The notes: generated by a model not told the origin, from the letters alone. 64,000 nt of DNA from Nocardioides guangzhouensis (GCF_004519545.1 NZ_SDKM01000024.1:457-64456); one strand, 5' to 3'. Positions 55,458 through 64,000 are shown, counted from the first letter of the stretch. Numbers and translations are program-made.

Positions 55458-56366
55458 ATGCTCGACCCCAACAACCCGATTCCGACGTGGTCGGCGTCGA
55501 CGATGCAGCGAGTCGCCGACGAGCCCACGCTCGCGGCCGCCGCGCTGCGCTATGCCAACCTCGGCATCCCGGTCTTCCCGTGCGTCCCGGGCGGCAAGCA
55601 ACCGCTCACGCCCAATGGCTTCCACGATGCGACCTCCGTCGCCCGCGTCGTCCACGCCTGGTGGCAACGCACCCCCGACGCAAACATCGGACTGCCCACA
55701 GGCGCAACGACCGGCGTCCTCGTCGTCGATGTCGACGTCCATCCCGGCGCGAGCGGGTTCGACGCCTTCGAACGAGCGCGGAGCCAGGGGTTCGCAAACG
55801 ACTGGGCGTGGCTGGTGCGAACGCCCTCGGGCGGGCTCCACGCCTACTACCCGACCGTCCGCGGCCAGGAGCAGCGCAGCTGGCAGGCCCCCTCGGCGCA
55901 CATCGACTTCCGCGGCGACGGCGGCTACGTCATCGCTCCCCCGTCGCGTGTCACAGTCGAGGACGCCCAGCGGTCGTACGACGTCATCGCCGTCGCCACG
56001 CACCCGGTGAAGCCTGTCGATGCGCTGGCGCTCCGCCGGTTCCTGGAGCCACCGCGACCGGCGCGGACTCCCCCGCCGCCCGGCATGCCCGCCAAGGGAT
56101 GCCGCCCCGACGCCCTGGCGCGAACCGTCACGCTCACGCCGCAGGGCGGCCGCAACCGCACCCTCTTCTGGGCGTCATGCCGGATGGTCGAGAACGGGCT
56201 GAGCCACGCGGAAGTCATGGGCTGGCTCGGGCCGGCAGCACAGTACGCCGGTCTCCCGGACCGCGAGATCGAGACCACGGTCGACTCCGCGTTCCGCATT
56301 GCCTCCCGGCTCGGCCCGGGGAGCCGCCCGGGCCCTACCCCAGCGAGTGAAGGGATCCACCTGTGA
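55458..56366 (+). CDS. Bifunctional DNA primase/polymerase (Prim-Pol)
   Basis: A 302-aa protein with an N-terminal prim-pol domain. It starts ALRYANLGIPVFPCVPGGKQPL; the catalytic Asp-x-Asp is in VLVVDVDVHPGASG, followed by TPSGGLHAYY and DFRGDGGYVIAPPS. The C-terminal 100 residues (RNRTLFWASCRMVENGLSHAEV) are a PriCT-like helical domain. Such proteins start replication of plasmids and conjugative elements. No helicase domain is fused. It begins a run of four overlapping genes. Confidence 0.9.
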   Translation: MLDPNNPIPTWSASTMQRVADEPTLAAAALRYANLGIPVFPCVPGGKQPLTPNGFHDATSVARVVHAWWQRTPDANIGLPTGATTGVLVVDVDVHPGASGFDAFERARSQGFANDWAWLVRTPSGGLHAYYPTVRGQEQRSWQAPSAHIDFRGDGGYVIAPPSRVTVEDAQRSYDVIAVATHPVKPVDALALRRFLEPPRPARTPPPPGMPAKGCRPDALARTVTLTPQGGRNRTLFWASCRMVENGLSHAEVMGWLGPAAQYAGLPDREIETTVDSAFRIASRLGPGSRPGPTPASEGIHL

Positions 56367-56704
56367 ACACGCACGCCGAGTACCGCCGCCACAGCTATCG
56401 GCCGCCGGAGCACCCCAGGCCTGCCGAGGCCGTCGAACCCACCGCCATCGAGCTCGCACGGCACCGTGATCCGTCACTCGGGCCCGAACAGTCGGCACAC
56501 GCGCAGGCGCAGAAGCGGATCGCCTGGGTACGCCCCACCGAGCTCGGCTCCTACCTCGGCCCGATGGTCGGCCGCGGGATCGCTCTCCAGACAGAGTTCG
56601 TACGACGAGCGCGCCGTACGCCGGCCACGACGACCCGGACGCTCCGCCACCACGGACCGGACCGATCAGCGCCCGCCGTGAGCCAAGAAGGACTCGGACT
56701 GTGA
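56363..56704 (+). CDS. Small unknown basic protein
   Basis: A 113-aa basic, Pro/Arg-rich protein (YRRHSYRPPEHPRPAEAVEP) with a central stretch IAWVRPTELGSYLGPMVGRG that looks folded. The GTG overlaps the Prim-Pol stop (GTGA) and its end overlaps the next GTG. No family recognised; conserved position suggests a replication or maintenance role. Confidence 0.65.
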   Translation: MNTHAEYRRHSYRPPEHPRPAEAVEPTAIELARHRDPSLGPEQSAHAQAQKRIAWVRPTELGSYLGPMVGRGIALQTEFVRRARRTPATTTRTLRHHGPDRSAPAVSQEGLGL

Positions 56705-57549
56705 ACGCCTCGTTCGCCACCCCTGAAGGACTCCGCGCACTCCTGCAGCGGCTTCACGACCGGGAGAGCGTCGGCTACTGGGCTTGGCGGCAGGACCCCG
56801 AGGCGGAGCGGCTGATGCAGTTCACGATCCGCAAGTACCGATTGCTTGCGCGCGCACACAATTGCGAGCCGGAAGACTCGGCCTACGCCGCCTTCGAGGC
56901 AATGCGCACGCGCTCGGTGAGGTGCGCGGACGACCCGTGGGCCGTCATCACCCGTGCCGTCCAAGTCAGCCTGATCGCCGAGGAGCGCGCGGCCGGGTTG
57001 CTCTGCTCGACGGCCCAGGCGCGCAGGCGGGAGGTCATGCGTCACCACGACGCGCGCCGCTTCGGCGAAGACGAGACGGGGTTCCTGGAACTCCTCGCTG
57101 AGAGCAGGGGTCCGTCGCCGGTGGACCCGGCGGCGTCGGCGCCGCGGTTGAAGCCCGGGGAGACGGCGCCGACGACAGCGTTCGAGGCGCTCAACCTCGT
57201 GATCAGCATGTTCGTCGCCCTCGGCTGGCCGAGCAGCAGCGCGACCTGCACGCTCGACTACATCGCCACGCGGCTCATGGAGGCCGGCGACCGCCACGTC
57301 GCCCACGCCCATCTTCGGCGCGACCTAGCTGGCCGCGTGGCCCTCGACCTGGACCGCGACTCCTGGGCCACCGTGCTGCGGATCGTGCTCGGCAACCCGG
57401 ACAAAGCGGCGGCCGCGACTCGGGCCGGCGTCGGCGTACTCGCCATGCTGGTCTGCGACTGGAAGGTCGTCGACCTGCTCGCCGACGACGGGCTCGTCGT
57501 GGAGATTCGCGACTCTGCCCCGAAGGTCGCCAGGAGGATCGATGTCTGA
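56701..57549 (+). CDS. Unknown protein with sigma-factor-like N-terminus
   Basis: A 282-aa protein. The first 110 residues (FTIRKYRLLARAHNCEPEDSAYAAFEAMRTRSVRCADDPWAVITRAV) resemble a sigma-70 region 2 helix pattern but lack the clear promoter-melting aromatic cluster. The second half is helical (LNLVISMFVALGWPSSSATC, then LRRDLAGRVALDLDRDSW). The link to sigma factors is weak. It overlaps both neighbours, between Prim-Pol and ParB-like genes. Confidence 0.6.
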   Translation: MNASFATPEGLRALLQRLHDRESVGYWAWRQDPEAERLMQFTIRKYRLLARAHNCEPEDSAYAAFEAMRTRSVRCADDPWAVITRAVQVSLIAEERAAGLLCSTAQARRREVMRHHDARRFGEDETGFLELLAESRGPSPVDPAASAPRLKPGETAPTTAFEALNLVISMFVALGWPSSSATCTLDYIATRLMEAGDRHVAHAHLRRDLAGRVALDLDRDSWATVLRIVLGNPDKAAAATRAGVGVLAMLVCDWKVVDLLADDGLVVEIRDSAPKVARRIDV

Positions 57550-58519
57550 CAAGGGACACATCGAGCTCGAGCGACAGATCGATTCGATCATCGTCGGCGT
57601 GCGTCATCGCCGCGACCTCGGCGACATCAGCGCCCTGATGCGTTCGATCGAGGAGGTTGGACTGCTACAGCCGATCACGGTCACCCCTGACGGGGTGCTC
57701 GTCTGTGGCTTGCGCCGCCTGGAGGCGATGCGTCGGCTCGGGCGGCGCACCCTGAATGTGTGGGTCCGGTCAGGCATCTCCGATCGGCTCTCGCACCTGC
57801 TCGCCCAGCAGGACGAGAACGAGCAGCGCAAGCCGCTATCTCCTGTCGAAACCGCGCGCCTCTACGAGGAGATCAAGATCCTGGAGAAGGAAGATTCGGA
57901 GCGGCGACAGGCAGCCACGCGGTTCGGCAGCATTGGCAACGACGGCGGAGCCAACGGTGGTAGTGAGTCACTACCACCGCACGGAAAGACCAATTCCATC
58001 GCCGCACACATCGTCACCGGGAGCGACGCATCCCAGCGGCTCGATCGGATCAACTGGATCAGGTCCGTTGCCGAGGATGAGAGCCTGGGCACGTCGGTGC
58101 GCGAGTTCGCTGCCAACATGCTGACCGAGATCGACAACGACGCACCGGTCGCTCCCGCGTACAAGCGCGTGAAGGCCGCCGTCGAGCTCGCCAGCAGCCC
58201 GCCTCCCCCGTCCCAGGACGAGGAGGACGAGGTCGCCCGGCTCGCGGCCGAAGCGCTCAAGCGCGTCCAGGAGGAAGAGAACGCCAAGCGCCTCCGCGCT
58301 CTGCGGAGCAAGACCAAGCGCGCACCGAAGCACCACAGTCCGCGGTCGTTCGTGCTGATGTGGTCCGAGCTCGAGGGCTGGACCGCGCTGTACGACATCG
58401 GGGAGCTTGCCGCTGCTCTCAAGGACGAGGATTGGGCGCGCTTCGAGCGCGTCGTCGCCGAGACGATCGAGCTGCGTGACCGGCTCCGTGAGGCACGTAC
58501 GGCTGCCGCGTCGGCCTGA
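57542..58519 (+). CDS. ParB-like partition protein
   Basis: A 325-aa protein with a ParB/Srx N-terminal domain: RHRRDLGDISALMRSIEEVGLLQPITV, then GLRRLEAMRRLG and the QQDENEQRKPLSPVETARLY stretch that leads into the helix-turn-helix. A short Ser/Gly linker and a charged coiled part (RLAAEALKRVQEEENAKRLRAL) follow. No ParA partner is beside it; the only ParA-like protein here is the TadZ-type one. It is likely for stable inheritance or for regulation. Eight-base overlap with the gene before it. Confidence 0.85.
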   Translation: MSDKGHIELERQIDSIIVGVRHRRDLGDISALMRSIEEVGLLQPITVTPDGVLVCGLRRLEAMRRLGRRTLNVWVRSGISDRLSHLLAQQDENEQRKPLSPVETARLYEEIKILEKEDSERRQAATRFGSIGNDGGANGGSESLPPHGKTNSIAAHIVTGSDASQRLDRINWIRSVAEDESLGTSVREFAANMLTEIDNDAPVAPAYKRVKAAVELASSPPPPSQDEEDEVARLAAEALKRVQEEENAKRLRALRSKTKRAPKHHSPRSFVLMWSELEGWTALYDIGELAAALKDEDWARFERVVAETIELRDRLREARTAAASA

Positions 58520-58564
58520 TCGGCGTACCTACCGAGTGTCTGCCACCTCGACCTCGGAGCCTCG

Positions 58565-59230
58565 ATGCGCAACCTCACCTGGCGCCAGATCGCCGTCATC
58601 CTCGGCTGTGTCCTCACCTTCGCGACCCTCGCCGTCGGCATTTACGGACTCGTGCGCGGACCCCAAACCTCCCAGTCCACCCCGGCGCCGCGACCGCCCG
58701 GAGATTTCGGGGCTATCCCGGAGGAGGCGACTCCGGTGGTCACGCTCGATGATCGCTCCCTCCCACACACGACCGATCCGATCGCATACGCACGCGCCGT
58801 GGCTTCCTCGCTGTTCGACTGGGACACCAGCCTCGGCTTCCTGCCGACCGACTACACCGCCGCCGTCCTGGCCGACGCCGACCCCTCCGGCGAGGAGACG
58901 CCAGGCCTGATCGCCGACGTGGCCACCTACCTGCCGACCGTCGACCAATGGCTCGACCTCGGGGCGATGGAAGTGCGTCAGACCATCGAGATCGACGGCG
59001 CGTACGTCCCCGAGTCATGGACCGCCGCGGTCCAGCAAGCCCATGGTCACCTCCGACCGGGCACCACGGCCGTCACTATCACCGGCACGCGGCACCGAAG
59101 CGGCGTATGGAACGGCGAGAGCGCCGACTCGTCGCACCCAGTCGCGTTCACCGTCTTCGTCGCCTGCGAGCCCTCGTTCGACCGCTGCCGTGTCCTGCGG
59201 CTCTCGCAACTCGACAACCCGCTCAAGTGA
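58565..59230 (+). CDS. Membrane-anchored conjugation protein, VirB8/TcpC-like candidate
   Basis: A 221-aa protein with a short cytoplasmic start, one membrane helix (IAVILGCVLTFATLAVGIYGLV) and an extracytoplasmic domain of about 180 residues. That domain has an NTF2-like pattern (DPIAYARAVASSLFDWDTSLGF, then VTITGTRHRSGVWNGE). VirB8 and TcpC of type IV secretion systems share this plan. The assignment is by layout and neighbours, without a family-specific motif. Seven bases separate it from the hydrolase gene. Confidence 0.6.
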   Translation: MRNLTWRQIAVILGCVLTFATLAVGIYGLVRGPQTSQSTPAPRPPGDFGAIPEEATPVVTLDDRSLPHTTDPIAYARAVASSLFDWDTSLGFLPTDYTAAVLADADPSGEETPGLIADVATYLPTVDQWLDLGAMEVRQTIEIDGAYVPESWTAAVQQAHGHLRPGTTAVTITGTRHRSGVWNGESADSSHPVAFTVFVACEPSFDRCRVLRLSQLDNPLK

Positions 59231-59237
59231 AGACGCC

Positions 59238-60356
59238 ATGGGCGTCAAGTTGTTGGCCGTCGGCGCTGCGGCCGCCGTACTCCTCGCTCCCGGCGCAGCG
59301 GTCCTGGGCGTCGCGACGCTGATCAGCCCCGCCGCGGCCGGATCGGGCAGCTGCATGTGGGAGGGTCAGGCGACGGAGAGCCTCGGCGTCAGCGGCCCGG
59401 TGCCGGACAGCCTGAGCGCGGCGAACACCAACGGTGAGACCGTCACCCTTAACCAACAGCAGCTCACCCGCGCCGGCGCGATCATCGCCACCGGCCAGAG
59501 CGAGAACATCCCTGCCCGTGGCCAGATGATCGCGATCATGACCGCGCTGACCGAGTCGTCGCTACGGGTCCTGTCGAACACCGGCGCCTACCCCGACTCC
59601 GGCAACATCCCGAACGACGGTGACGGCAGCGACCACGACTCCGTGGGCCTCTTCCAGCAACGCCCCGCCGCCGGATGGGGCAGCGTCGAGAACCTGATGG
59701 ACCCCGTCTGGTCATCCCGTGCCTTCTACGGCGGACCCAGCGGCCCGAACCACGGCTCGCCGCGGGGCCTGCTCGACATCGACGGATGGGCGTCGATGAA
59801 CCCCGGCGCTGCGGCCCAAGCCGTGCAGGTCTCGGCCTATCCCGACAGGTACGCCGTCAACCAGCCGGTCGCGGAGAAGGTCCTGGCGACGCTGAGCAGA
59901 GTGTCGCTCTCGAGCGAGCTCGCGTGTGCTCAGCCGGCGGGCGACGTACCGATGAACCTCCCGGCAGGATTCGCCGGCGACTTCATTAAGGCCGCCGCGT
60001 CGCAGCTTGGCAAGCCCTACGTCTGGGGCGGAGGGAACTTCGAGGGACCCACCGGCGGCGGCTTCGACTGCTCCGGCCTCGTCCTGTACGCGGCCTACCA
60101 AGCCTCTGGCGGACGCATCCGTCTCCCTCACTACTCCGGCGACCAGATCCACGCCGGCACGGGCATCCCCTTTGGCGAGAAGAGGCCCGGGGACCTGATC
60201 TTCTTCAGCTACCCCGGCGCCGGCGGCCCGCATCACGTCGCGATCTACGTTGGCGGCGACCGGATCCTCCATGCGCCTCGGACTGGCGATGTCGTCCGCT
60301 ACGGGACGATCGGTGAATTTTCGGGCGAAGTCATCACCATCCGTCGGCTCGGCTAG
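59238..60356 (+). CDS. Peptidoglycan hydrolase with NlpC/P60 domain
   Basis: A 372-aa exported enzyme that opens the cell wall for the transfer channel. It has an N-terminal signal or anchor (AVGAAAAVLLAPGAAVLGVA), then a lysozyme-like region (ALTESSLRVLSN, DSVGLFQQRPAAGWG). The C-terminal NlpC/P60 peptidase has Cys in FDCSGLVLYAAY and His in HHVAIYVGG. Two-domain hydrolases of this kind belong to Gram-positive type IV secretion systems. ATG 59238 follows the VirB8-like gene directly. Confidence 0.9.
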   Translation: MGVKLLAVGAAAAVLLAPGAAVLGVATLISPAAAGSGSCMWEGQATESLGVSGPVPDSLSAANTNGETVTLNQQQLTRAGAIIATGQSENIPARGQMIAIMTALTESSLRVLSNTGAYPDSGNIPNDGDGSDHDSVGLFQQRPAAGWGSVENLMDPVWSSRAFYGGPSGPNHGSPRGLLDIDGWASMNPGAAAQAVQVSAYPDRYAVNQPVAEKVLATLSRVSLSSELACAQPAGDVPMNLPAGFAGDFIKAAASQLGKPYVWGGGNFEGPTGGGFDCSGLVLYAAYQASGGRIRLPHYSGDQIHAGTGIPFGEKRPGDLIFFSYPGAGGPHHVAIYVGGDRILHAPRTGDVVRYGTIGEFSGEVITIRRLG

Positions 60357-60371
60357 GACATGCGGATCGTT

Positions 60372-62768
60372 CTAGCGCAACACCGCATCTGTCGCGCGAA
60401 TCCTTCCGTCTGCCCCAGATTCCACCTTGATGTCGACCCGCATACCCACCGTCAGAGCGTCAACTGCGACGTGAAGCACGGACTTGTGCATCAGGACTCG
60501 CCCGTGGACTGGCGACAACGCGAAGCCGAAGCCTCGATCTCCAATGAGCTCCGCGACGAGCGCCGCCGAATGATCCTGAAGGGGTGGCTCCTGCAGTCCT
60601 GCCGGCTGCGCAGAAGCTACGAAGGTCGCACGCTCCTTCCCGTCCTGCATGCCTGAGGCGAAGCAGACGCGGAGACCCGGCGCGATGTCCGCGTCCAGGA
60701 CGCCGAAGACGTTGCTGAGGTGGAAGAACACTTCTCGGTCCATGCATGCGATGAACCCGAAGCCCCGGTCGGCGACATACCTGACGACCTCGCCCTCCTC
60801 CCAGTCGACCTGATCGGGGATAGGTTCCGGATCCGTCTTCGCCTGCGATTCAGCCAACTCCAGTTCGCGCCGGACCGCCCCGGCAGCCGCCTGAACGAAG
60901 TCGAGGTGCGGACCTGTCCGCGAGGCCGACACAGCCAAACGGCAACCAAACTTCGCACGGGTCAATGTGACGTAGGCGAGGTTGCGTTGTCGGGCGAGAG
61001 GCCCGCCCATGCTCCGTCCGAGTTCCTCGAATCCCAAGATGAGAACCCGGGAGGCCTCGACACCGCGGGACGAGTGATACGTCACCAGACGAACGGCACC
61101 TTCGGGACGGAGGCTACGTCGCGCTTCGTTGTCGACTTGATCGATGTACGGGCATCCAACGAGCTCGAGCGCGTGGATCACACGTTGGGCGACGTAGTCA
61201 CCGCTGTTGCCACGCTGCTGGTGGGCGTGGGGCTTCGGCACGAGGATGGCGAGGTCGCCGGGAGAGCCAAGACGTTCCAGCAGTTCGAGCTCTTCGGTGA
61301 TGAGGCGCGCATAGGCACGAACCATCCCGTCCCGGTACTCGGCGACTGTCAGCTCGTCAGGCAACCCGGGAAGATTGGCAAAGGCCGGGGGCTCACCCAA
61401 CCGATCAAATTCCTCGCCGCCCAGGTCGAGGGTCAGTTGGTCCTCGACGACCGGGTGACGAGCCACGAAATCCGTAATCCCATCCAAACTTGGGGAGACT
61501 TCGTGCGTGCATCGGGCGACAAGGTGGTCCGCTTTCCCGCTCCGGTATACCCGCTGCATCCGGTGTGCACGCTTCGCGCTCTCGACACGAGACTTGTAGG
61601 CGGTCAGCCACGGGGCCGGGGCATCGCGGTACAGGGCTTGGCCTCGTCCCTCGGCGACGAACCACTCCGCATCTGGATCGCTCGACCAGCGCAGCAGCTC
61701 GTACATCCAGTCCTCAACATCTTGGGCTTCGTCGACAAGCACCGTGCTGAACCGCTCGGTTGGCTGCTGGTCGCGAATTAGTCGTCGGACCTTCGCAAAC
61801 ACCCATCCATCGAAGCCGCTCGCGCTCTCGTGGTCCCCGCTGACATTCGGATAACGCTCGAGCAGCTGATGCACGTCAAGCACGTCGAGGTTCTCGGACC
61901 GATCACCAGTCACCACGTCCGCCAGCAGCATGCGGCGAAGTTCCGAGGCTAAGACCTTGTTGTGGCAAGCAAGCACCACGTTGCGGCCCGCTCGTGCATG
62001 ACCGAGGGCAATCTCCAGGAGCCGGAAGGTCTTGCCAGTGCCGGGCGGTCCGCTGAACAGCACCTCTTGGATGCCGGTGCCATCGACGGGTTGGACGTAC
62101 TGCCGGCGAGTCTTGTTGAGAGACTGCTCCACCACCCGCATGCGCTCTACGTCGTTGCTTGTGGGACCAACTGCATCATCCGGGGAGATGGCGGAGGCGA
62201 TGCTCTGAATCGCTGATGCTGTGAGCGGAAACCGTCGGTCTTCGCCACCCCCAATAGGCGGGTGGTCGATGACAGAGATGAGGACCGCCCGGAGGGCTTC
62301 GGCAGACTGAAGGTCCTCCTCGAAGATCATGCTCTTCGCCTGCGCGATCACTCCTGGATGTGCCCACTTCGAGACGAAGTCGCTGCGGCGAATCCTGGGG
62401 AAAGCAGCCGTCACGTGCACGAAGGGGATGTGCTTCATTCCCGAGGACGAGCGAAGGAACTGAACCAGTCGCTGCTGTCCCTTGAGCGCCTGCTGGAGAG
62501 GAGTCTTGGTGCCCGGACGGTTCCTGATCCTGCATGAGCCCTGGCCGTAATGCTCGATTTCCGAAAGAGGAACTCCCTTTACTTCGATCACGAAGACACC
62601 GAGTGCCTCCACAGCCACGATCGCGTCAAGGTCAGTGACTCCTGCGAGATAGTTCACTCCGAACCAAAGATGGGTGTCGTCGCCGCCAAACGCGACATGA
62701 GCTTCGGCGTGGATCCGCTCACCGCCCATCCCGTCACCGGATGGCAGCGGAGTGTGCAAGTGTGCCAT
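60372..62768 (-). CDS. NERD-UvrD-type helicase with two cold-shock-like domains
   Basis: A 798-aa protein. NERD nuclease-related domain at about residues 15-140 (TDLDAIVAVEA, then FVIEVKG with the Glu-x-Lys pair). A superfamily 1 helicase follows: GPPGTGKTFRLLEI (240-253), VDEAQDVEDWMYELL, and VTYHSSRGVEASRVLILGF. Two cold-shock-like domains end it: GEVVRYVADRGFGFIAC...VFFHLSNV (about 658-735) and LVAELIGDRGFGFA...VLMHKSVL (736-798). ATG 62768 has AGGAG five bases ahead and is preferred to TTG 62816. It runs opposite to, and inside, the transfer module, so it is probably a cargo gene for defence or DNA repair. Confidence 0.87.
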   Translation of the reverse strand: MAHLHTPLPSGDGMGGERIHAEAHVAFGGDDTHLWFGVNYLAGVTDLDAIVAVEALGVFVIEVKGVPLSEIEHYGQGSCRIRNRPGTKTPLQQALKGQQRLVQFLRSSSGMKHIPFVHVTAAFPRIRRSDFVSKWAHPGVIAQAKSMIFEEDLQSAEALRAVLISVIDHPPIGGGEDRRFPLTASAIQSIASAISPDDAVGPTSNDVERMRVVEQSLNKTRRQYVQPVDGTGIQEVLFSGPPGTGKTFRLLEIALGHARAGRNVVLACHNKVLASELRRMLLADVVTGDRSENLDVLDVHQLLERYPNVSGDHESASGFDGWVFAKVRRLIRDQQPTERFSTVLVDEAQDVEDWMYELLRWSSDPDAEWFVAEGRGQALYRDAPAPWLTAYKSRVESAKRAHRMQRVYRSGKADHLVARCTHEVSPSLDGITDFVARHPVVEDQLTLDLGGEEFDRLGEPPAFANLPGLPDELTVAEYRDGMVRAYARLITEELELLERLGSPGDLAILVPKPHAHQQRGNSGDYVAQRVIHALELVGCPYIDQVDNEARRSLRPEGAVRLVTYHSSRGVEASRVLILGFEELGRSMGGPLARQRNLAYVTLTRAKFGCRLAVSASRTGPHLDFVQAAAGAVRRELELAESQAKTDPEPIPDQVDWEEGEVVRYVADRGFGFIACMDREVFFHLSNVFGVLDADIAPGLRVCFASGMQDGKERATFVASAQPAGLQEPPLQDHSAALVAELIGDRGFGFALSPVHGRVLMHKSVLHVAVDALTVGMRVDIKVESGADGRIRATDAVLR

Positions 62769-62892
62769 CTCAACTCCTGCATCTCCGGCGGGCGCTAGCC
62801 CAAGCAGGCTAGCCAACTCAACGGCCTCAGCAGGTTCACTTCAGCAATCGCGCCCTAGGGACGTGATCGGACGAGTTCGGCCACCTATCTGT

Positions 62893-63183
62893 GTGATCCA
62901 AGGTCTGGCTCTGGCCGATGATGTCAATCCCAACTTCGGCGCCGTCGGTGGTTCTGGCGAGCTCGGTGCGATCGTCGGCGCCCTCCTGACCTACAGCCTG
63001 ATCGTCGCCGTACTCATGCTCGTCATCTCGGCGACGACCTGGGCGATCGCTTCGAGCTCGGGCAGTTGGCATACCGCTCAGAAGGCGAAGACCGGCTGCT
63101 TCGTTGCAGTCGGCGGAGCGGCACTGACGGGGGCCGCGCTCACGTGGGCCAACTGGCTGCTGGACATCGGCCCGCACCTCTAA
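62893..63183 (+). CDS. Small two-helix membrane protein (DUF6112-like)
   Basis: About 96 aa, with an exported N-terminal part (ADDVNPNFGAVGGSGELG) and two membrane helices (IVGALLTYSLIVAVLMLVI and GCFVAVGGAALTGAALTW). The pattern matches the next gene, so the two are paralogues. Such proteins sit where VirB2-like subunits sit in type IV secretion gene sets. The start is unsure: GTG 62893 has no clear ribosome site. Confidence 0.65.
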   Translation: MIQGLALADDVNPNFGAVGGSGELGAIVGALLTYSLIVAVLMLVISATTWAIASSSGSWHTAQKAKTGCFVAVGGAALTGAALTWANWLLDIGPHL

Positions 63184-63216
63184 GGCGTCCGCTCGTCCGA
63201 CCTCAGGAGCCCTCAG

Positions 63217-63522
63217 ATGGACCTACTCACAGCAGCACTCCTACTCCCCCTCGACATCTCGATCGATCCCAACTCCAACGGCCTACCCGGGATCGGCCAG
63301 CTAAAGAAGATCGTCGGCGCCTCGATGACGGTGGGCCTCGTACTCGCCGTACTGGCGTTGATCATCTCGGCGATCGTGTGGGCGCTGGGAGCCAACTCGT
63401 CGAACCCGCACCTGGCCGGGCGGGGCAAGCTCGGCGTCCTCGTCGCCCTCGGTGCCGCGATCGTCTGTGGCGCCGCGGTGACGCTGGTGAACTTCTTCTG
63501 GAACGTCGGCCAGCAGGTCTGA
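63217..63522 (+). CDS. DUF6112-type membrane protein
   Basis: A 101-aa protein with ISIDPNSNGLPGIGQLKKIVG before two helices (MTVGLVLAVLALIISAIVWAL and GVLVALGAAIVCGAAVTLVNFF). This is the DUF6112 pattern, common just before the large VirB6/TrbL-like gene in actinobacterial conjugative elements. A VirB2-like role is possible. AGGAG stands seven bases before ATG 63217. Confidence 0.75.
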   Translation: MDLLTAALLLPLDISIDPNSNGLPGIGQLKKIVGASMTVGLVLAVLALIISAIVWALGANSSNPHLAGRGKLGVLVALGAAIVCGAAVTLVNFFWNVGQQV

Positions 63523-63531
63523 GGATCGATC

Positions 63532-64000
63532 ATGGGTGTCTGCGACGTACCGGTGATCCACGAGGTCTGCAACGCCGCAGGCGACGCAGCCGGCGCGGTC
63601 ATCACCGCCCCGTTCGATTGGCTCGCTCAGGGCATGGGCGGCGCGGCCGAGTGGATGTTCACCTCCGTCTGGAAGGTCATCGACACGACGACGTATGTCG
63701 ACGTGACCAGCGGCGAGTACACGAAGGTCTACAACATCATGTTCGGCGTCGGCGTCTTCGTGATGCTCGGCTTCTTCATGCTCCAGGTCATCGGAGGCAT
63801 GATCCGACGCGAACCCGCCGCGCTCTCCAGAGCCGCACTAGGACTCGCCAAGTCGATCCTCGGATCGTTCGTCGCACTCGCCCTCCTCGCGACCGCGCTC
63901 GAGATCACTGACCAGCTCTGCATCGGCATCGTCAACGCAGCGGGCACCAACATGAACGAGATGGGCGACAAGGTCGCCGTACTCGCCGCGGGACTCGGTG
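63532..64000 (+). CDS. VirB6/TrbL-like conjugation membrane protein, 3' end missing
   Basis: Open from ATG 63532 (GAGGATC upstream) to the window end, 156 codons visible. It begins MGVCDVPVIHEVCNAAGDAAGAV. An amphipathic stretch (DWLAQGMGGAAEWMFTSVWKVI) comes next, then membrane helices (IMFGVGVFVMLGFFMLQVIGGM and ILGSFVALALLATALEITD). The layout matches the large polytopic channel protein of Gram-positive type IV secretion. The main part lies outside. Confidence 0.75.
   Translation, partial: MGVCDVPVIHEVCNAAGDAAGAVITAPFDWLAQGMGGAAEWMFTSVWKVIDTTTYVDVTSGEYTKVYNIMFGVGVFVMLGFFMLQVIGGMIRREPAALSRAALGLAKSILGSFVALALLATALEITDQLCIGIVNAAGTNMNEMGDKVAVLAAGLG

Larger units (their letters stand above)
14735..64000. 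mobile_element. Left part of an integrative and conjugative element with defence cargo
   Basis: After glnA the content changes from housekeeping genes to defence-like genes, a MobF relaxase, a Tad pilus set, a primase, a ParB-like protein and type IV secretion parts. The defence stretch also looks visibly less GC-rich by eye. This mix indicates a conjugative element integrated beside glnA. No integrase, excisionase, tRNA or second attachment site lies in the window, so the left limit is the point where core genes stop and the right limit is outside. A chromosomal island next to a separate element cannot be excluded. Confidence 0.7.

Noticed and set aside
1..64000. CRISPR arrays and tRNA or rRNA genes
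   Set aside because: No regularly spaced repeat-spacer pattern and no cloverleaf or rRNA sequence was noticed on reading. A covariance-model scan would be needed to be sure about tRNAs.

Overview
This is high-GC actinobacterial chromosome. The gene order (sucB, nrdBA, lipB, lipA, a DUF4191 protein, glnA with a GlnR operator) and a palindromic repeat recurring around nrdAB suggest a Nocardioides or Aeromicrobium relative (Nocardioidaceae). That placement is inferred from style and memory; no 16S or search supports it.

Bases 1-14,734 are housekeeping chromosome. They hold the end of sucB, class Ia ribonucleotide reductase (nrdA-nrdB), lipoate biosynthesis (lipB, lipA) with an ABC exporter between them, small secreted and membrane proteins, and glnA. 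Regulation is unusually legible here. nrdAB is preceded by two NrdR boxes 31 bp apart, a cobalamin riboswitch, and two mutually exclusive hairpins, one of which hides the nrdA ribosome binding site. glnA has a four-part GlnR operator. Copies of the palindromic repeat lie next to nrdB and also inside nrdA, where they are translated.

From about 14,735 to the window end the DNA looks like an integrative and conjugative element whose right end and integrase lie outside. Its first part (15,014-32,098) is a defence-type island. It has three stand-alone unknown genes, then a GHKL ATPase gene overlapping a DUF4338/DruA-like gene on the plus strand. These meet, tail to tail, a four-gene overlapping minus-strand operon: 947-aa unknown, 362-aa unknown, 1856-aa DruE-like DEAH/DUF1998 helicase, and a PD-(D/E)XK Fe-S nuclease. 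I read this as a Druantia-related system with extra subunits, and it is the best candidate for an undescribed system here.

Next is the transfer machinery. A small membrane protein and a MobF relaxase-helicase are read leftward from a likely oriT. A Tad-type pilus operon is read rightward (SAF/CpaB, TadZ-like ATPase, TadA, TadB, TadC, pilin, TadE-like proteins, LysM-BTAD protein). A second cargo operon on the minus strand (47,814-55,271) encodes a SAM methyltransferase, two unknown proteins, two DUF262 proteins (one with a DUF1524 HNH domain) and a fused uracil-DNA-glycosylase-like protein with an altered active-site loop. This is a second candidate defence cassette.

From 55,272 the element's maintenance module follows: a four-copy AGGTATCC repeat cluster, a Prim-Pol replication protein, two unknown proteins and a ParB-like protein. 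Type IV secretion parts come after it: a VirB8-like candidate, an NlpC/P60 hydrolase, DUF6112-type membrane proteins and a VirB6/TrbL-like protein cut by the window edge. A NERD-UvrD-like helicase with two C-terminal cold-shock-like domains sits on the opposite strand in the middle of that module.
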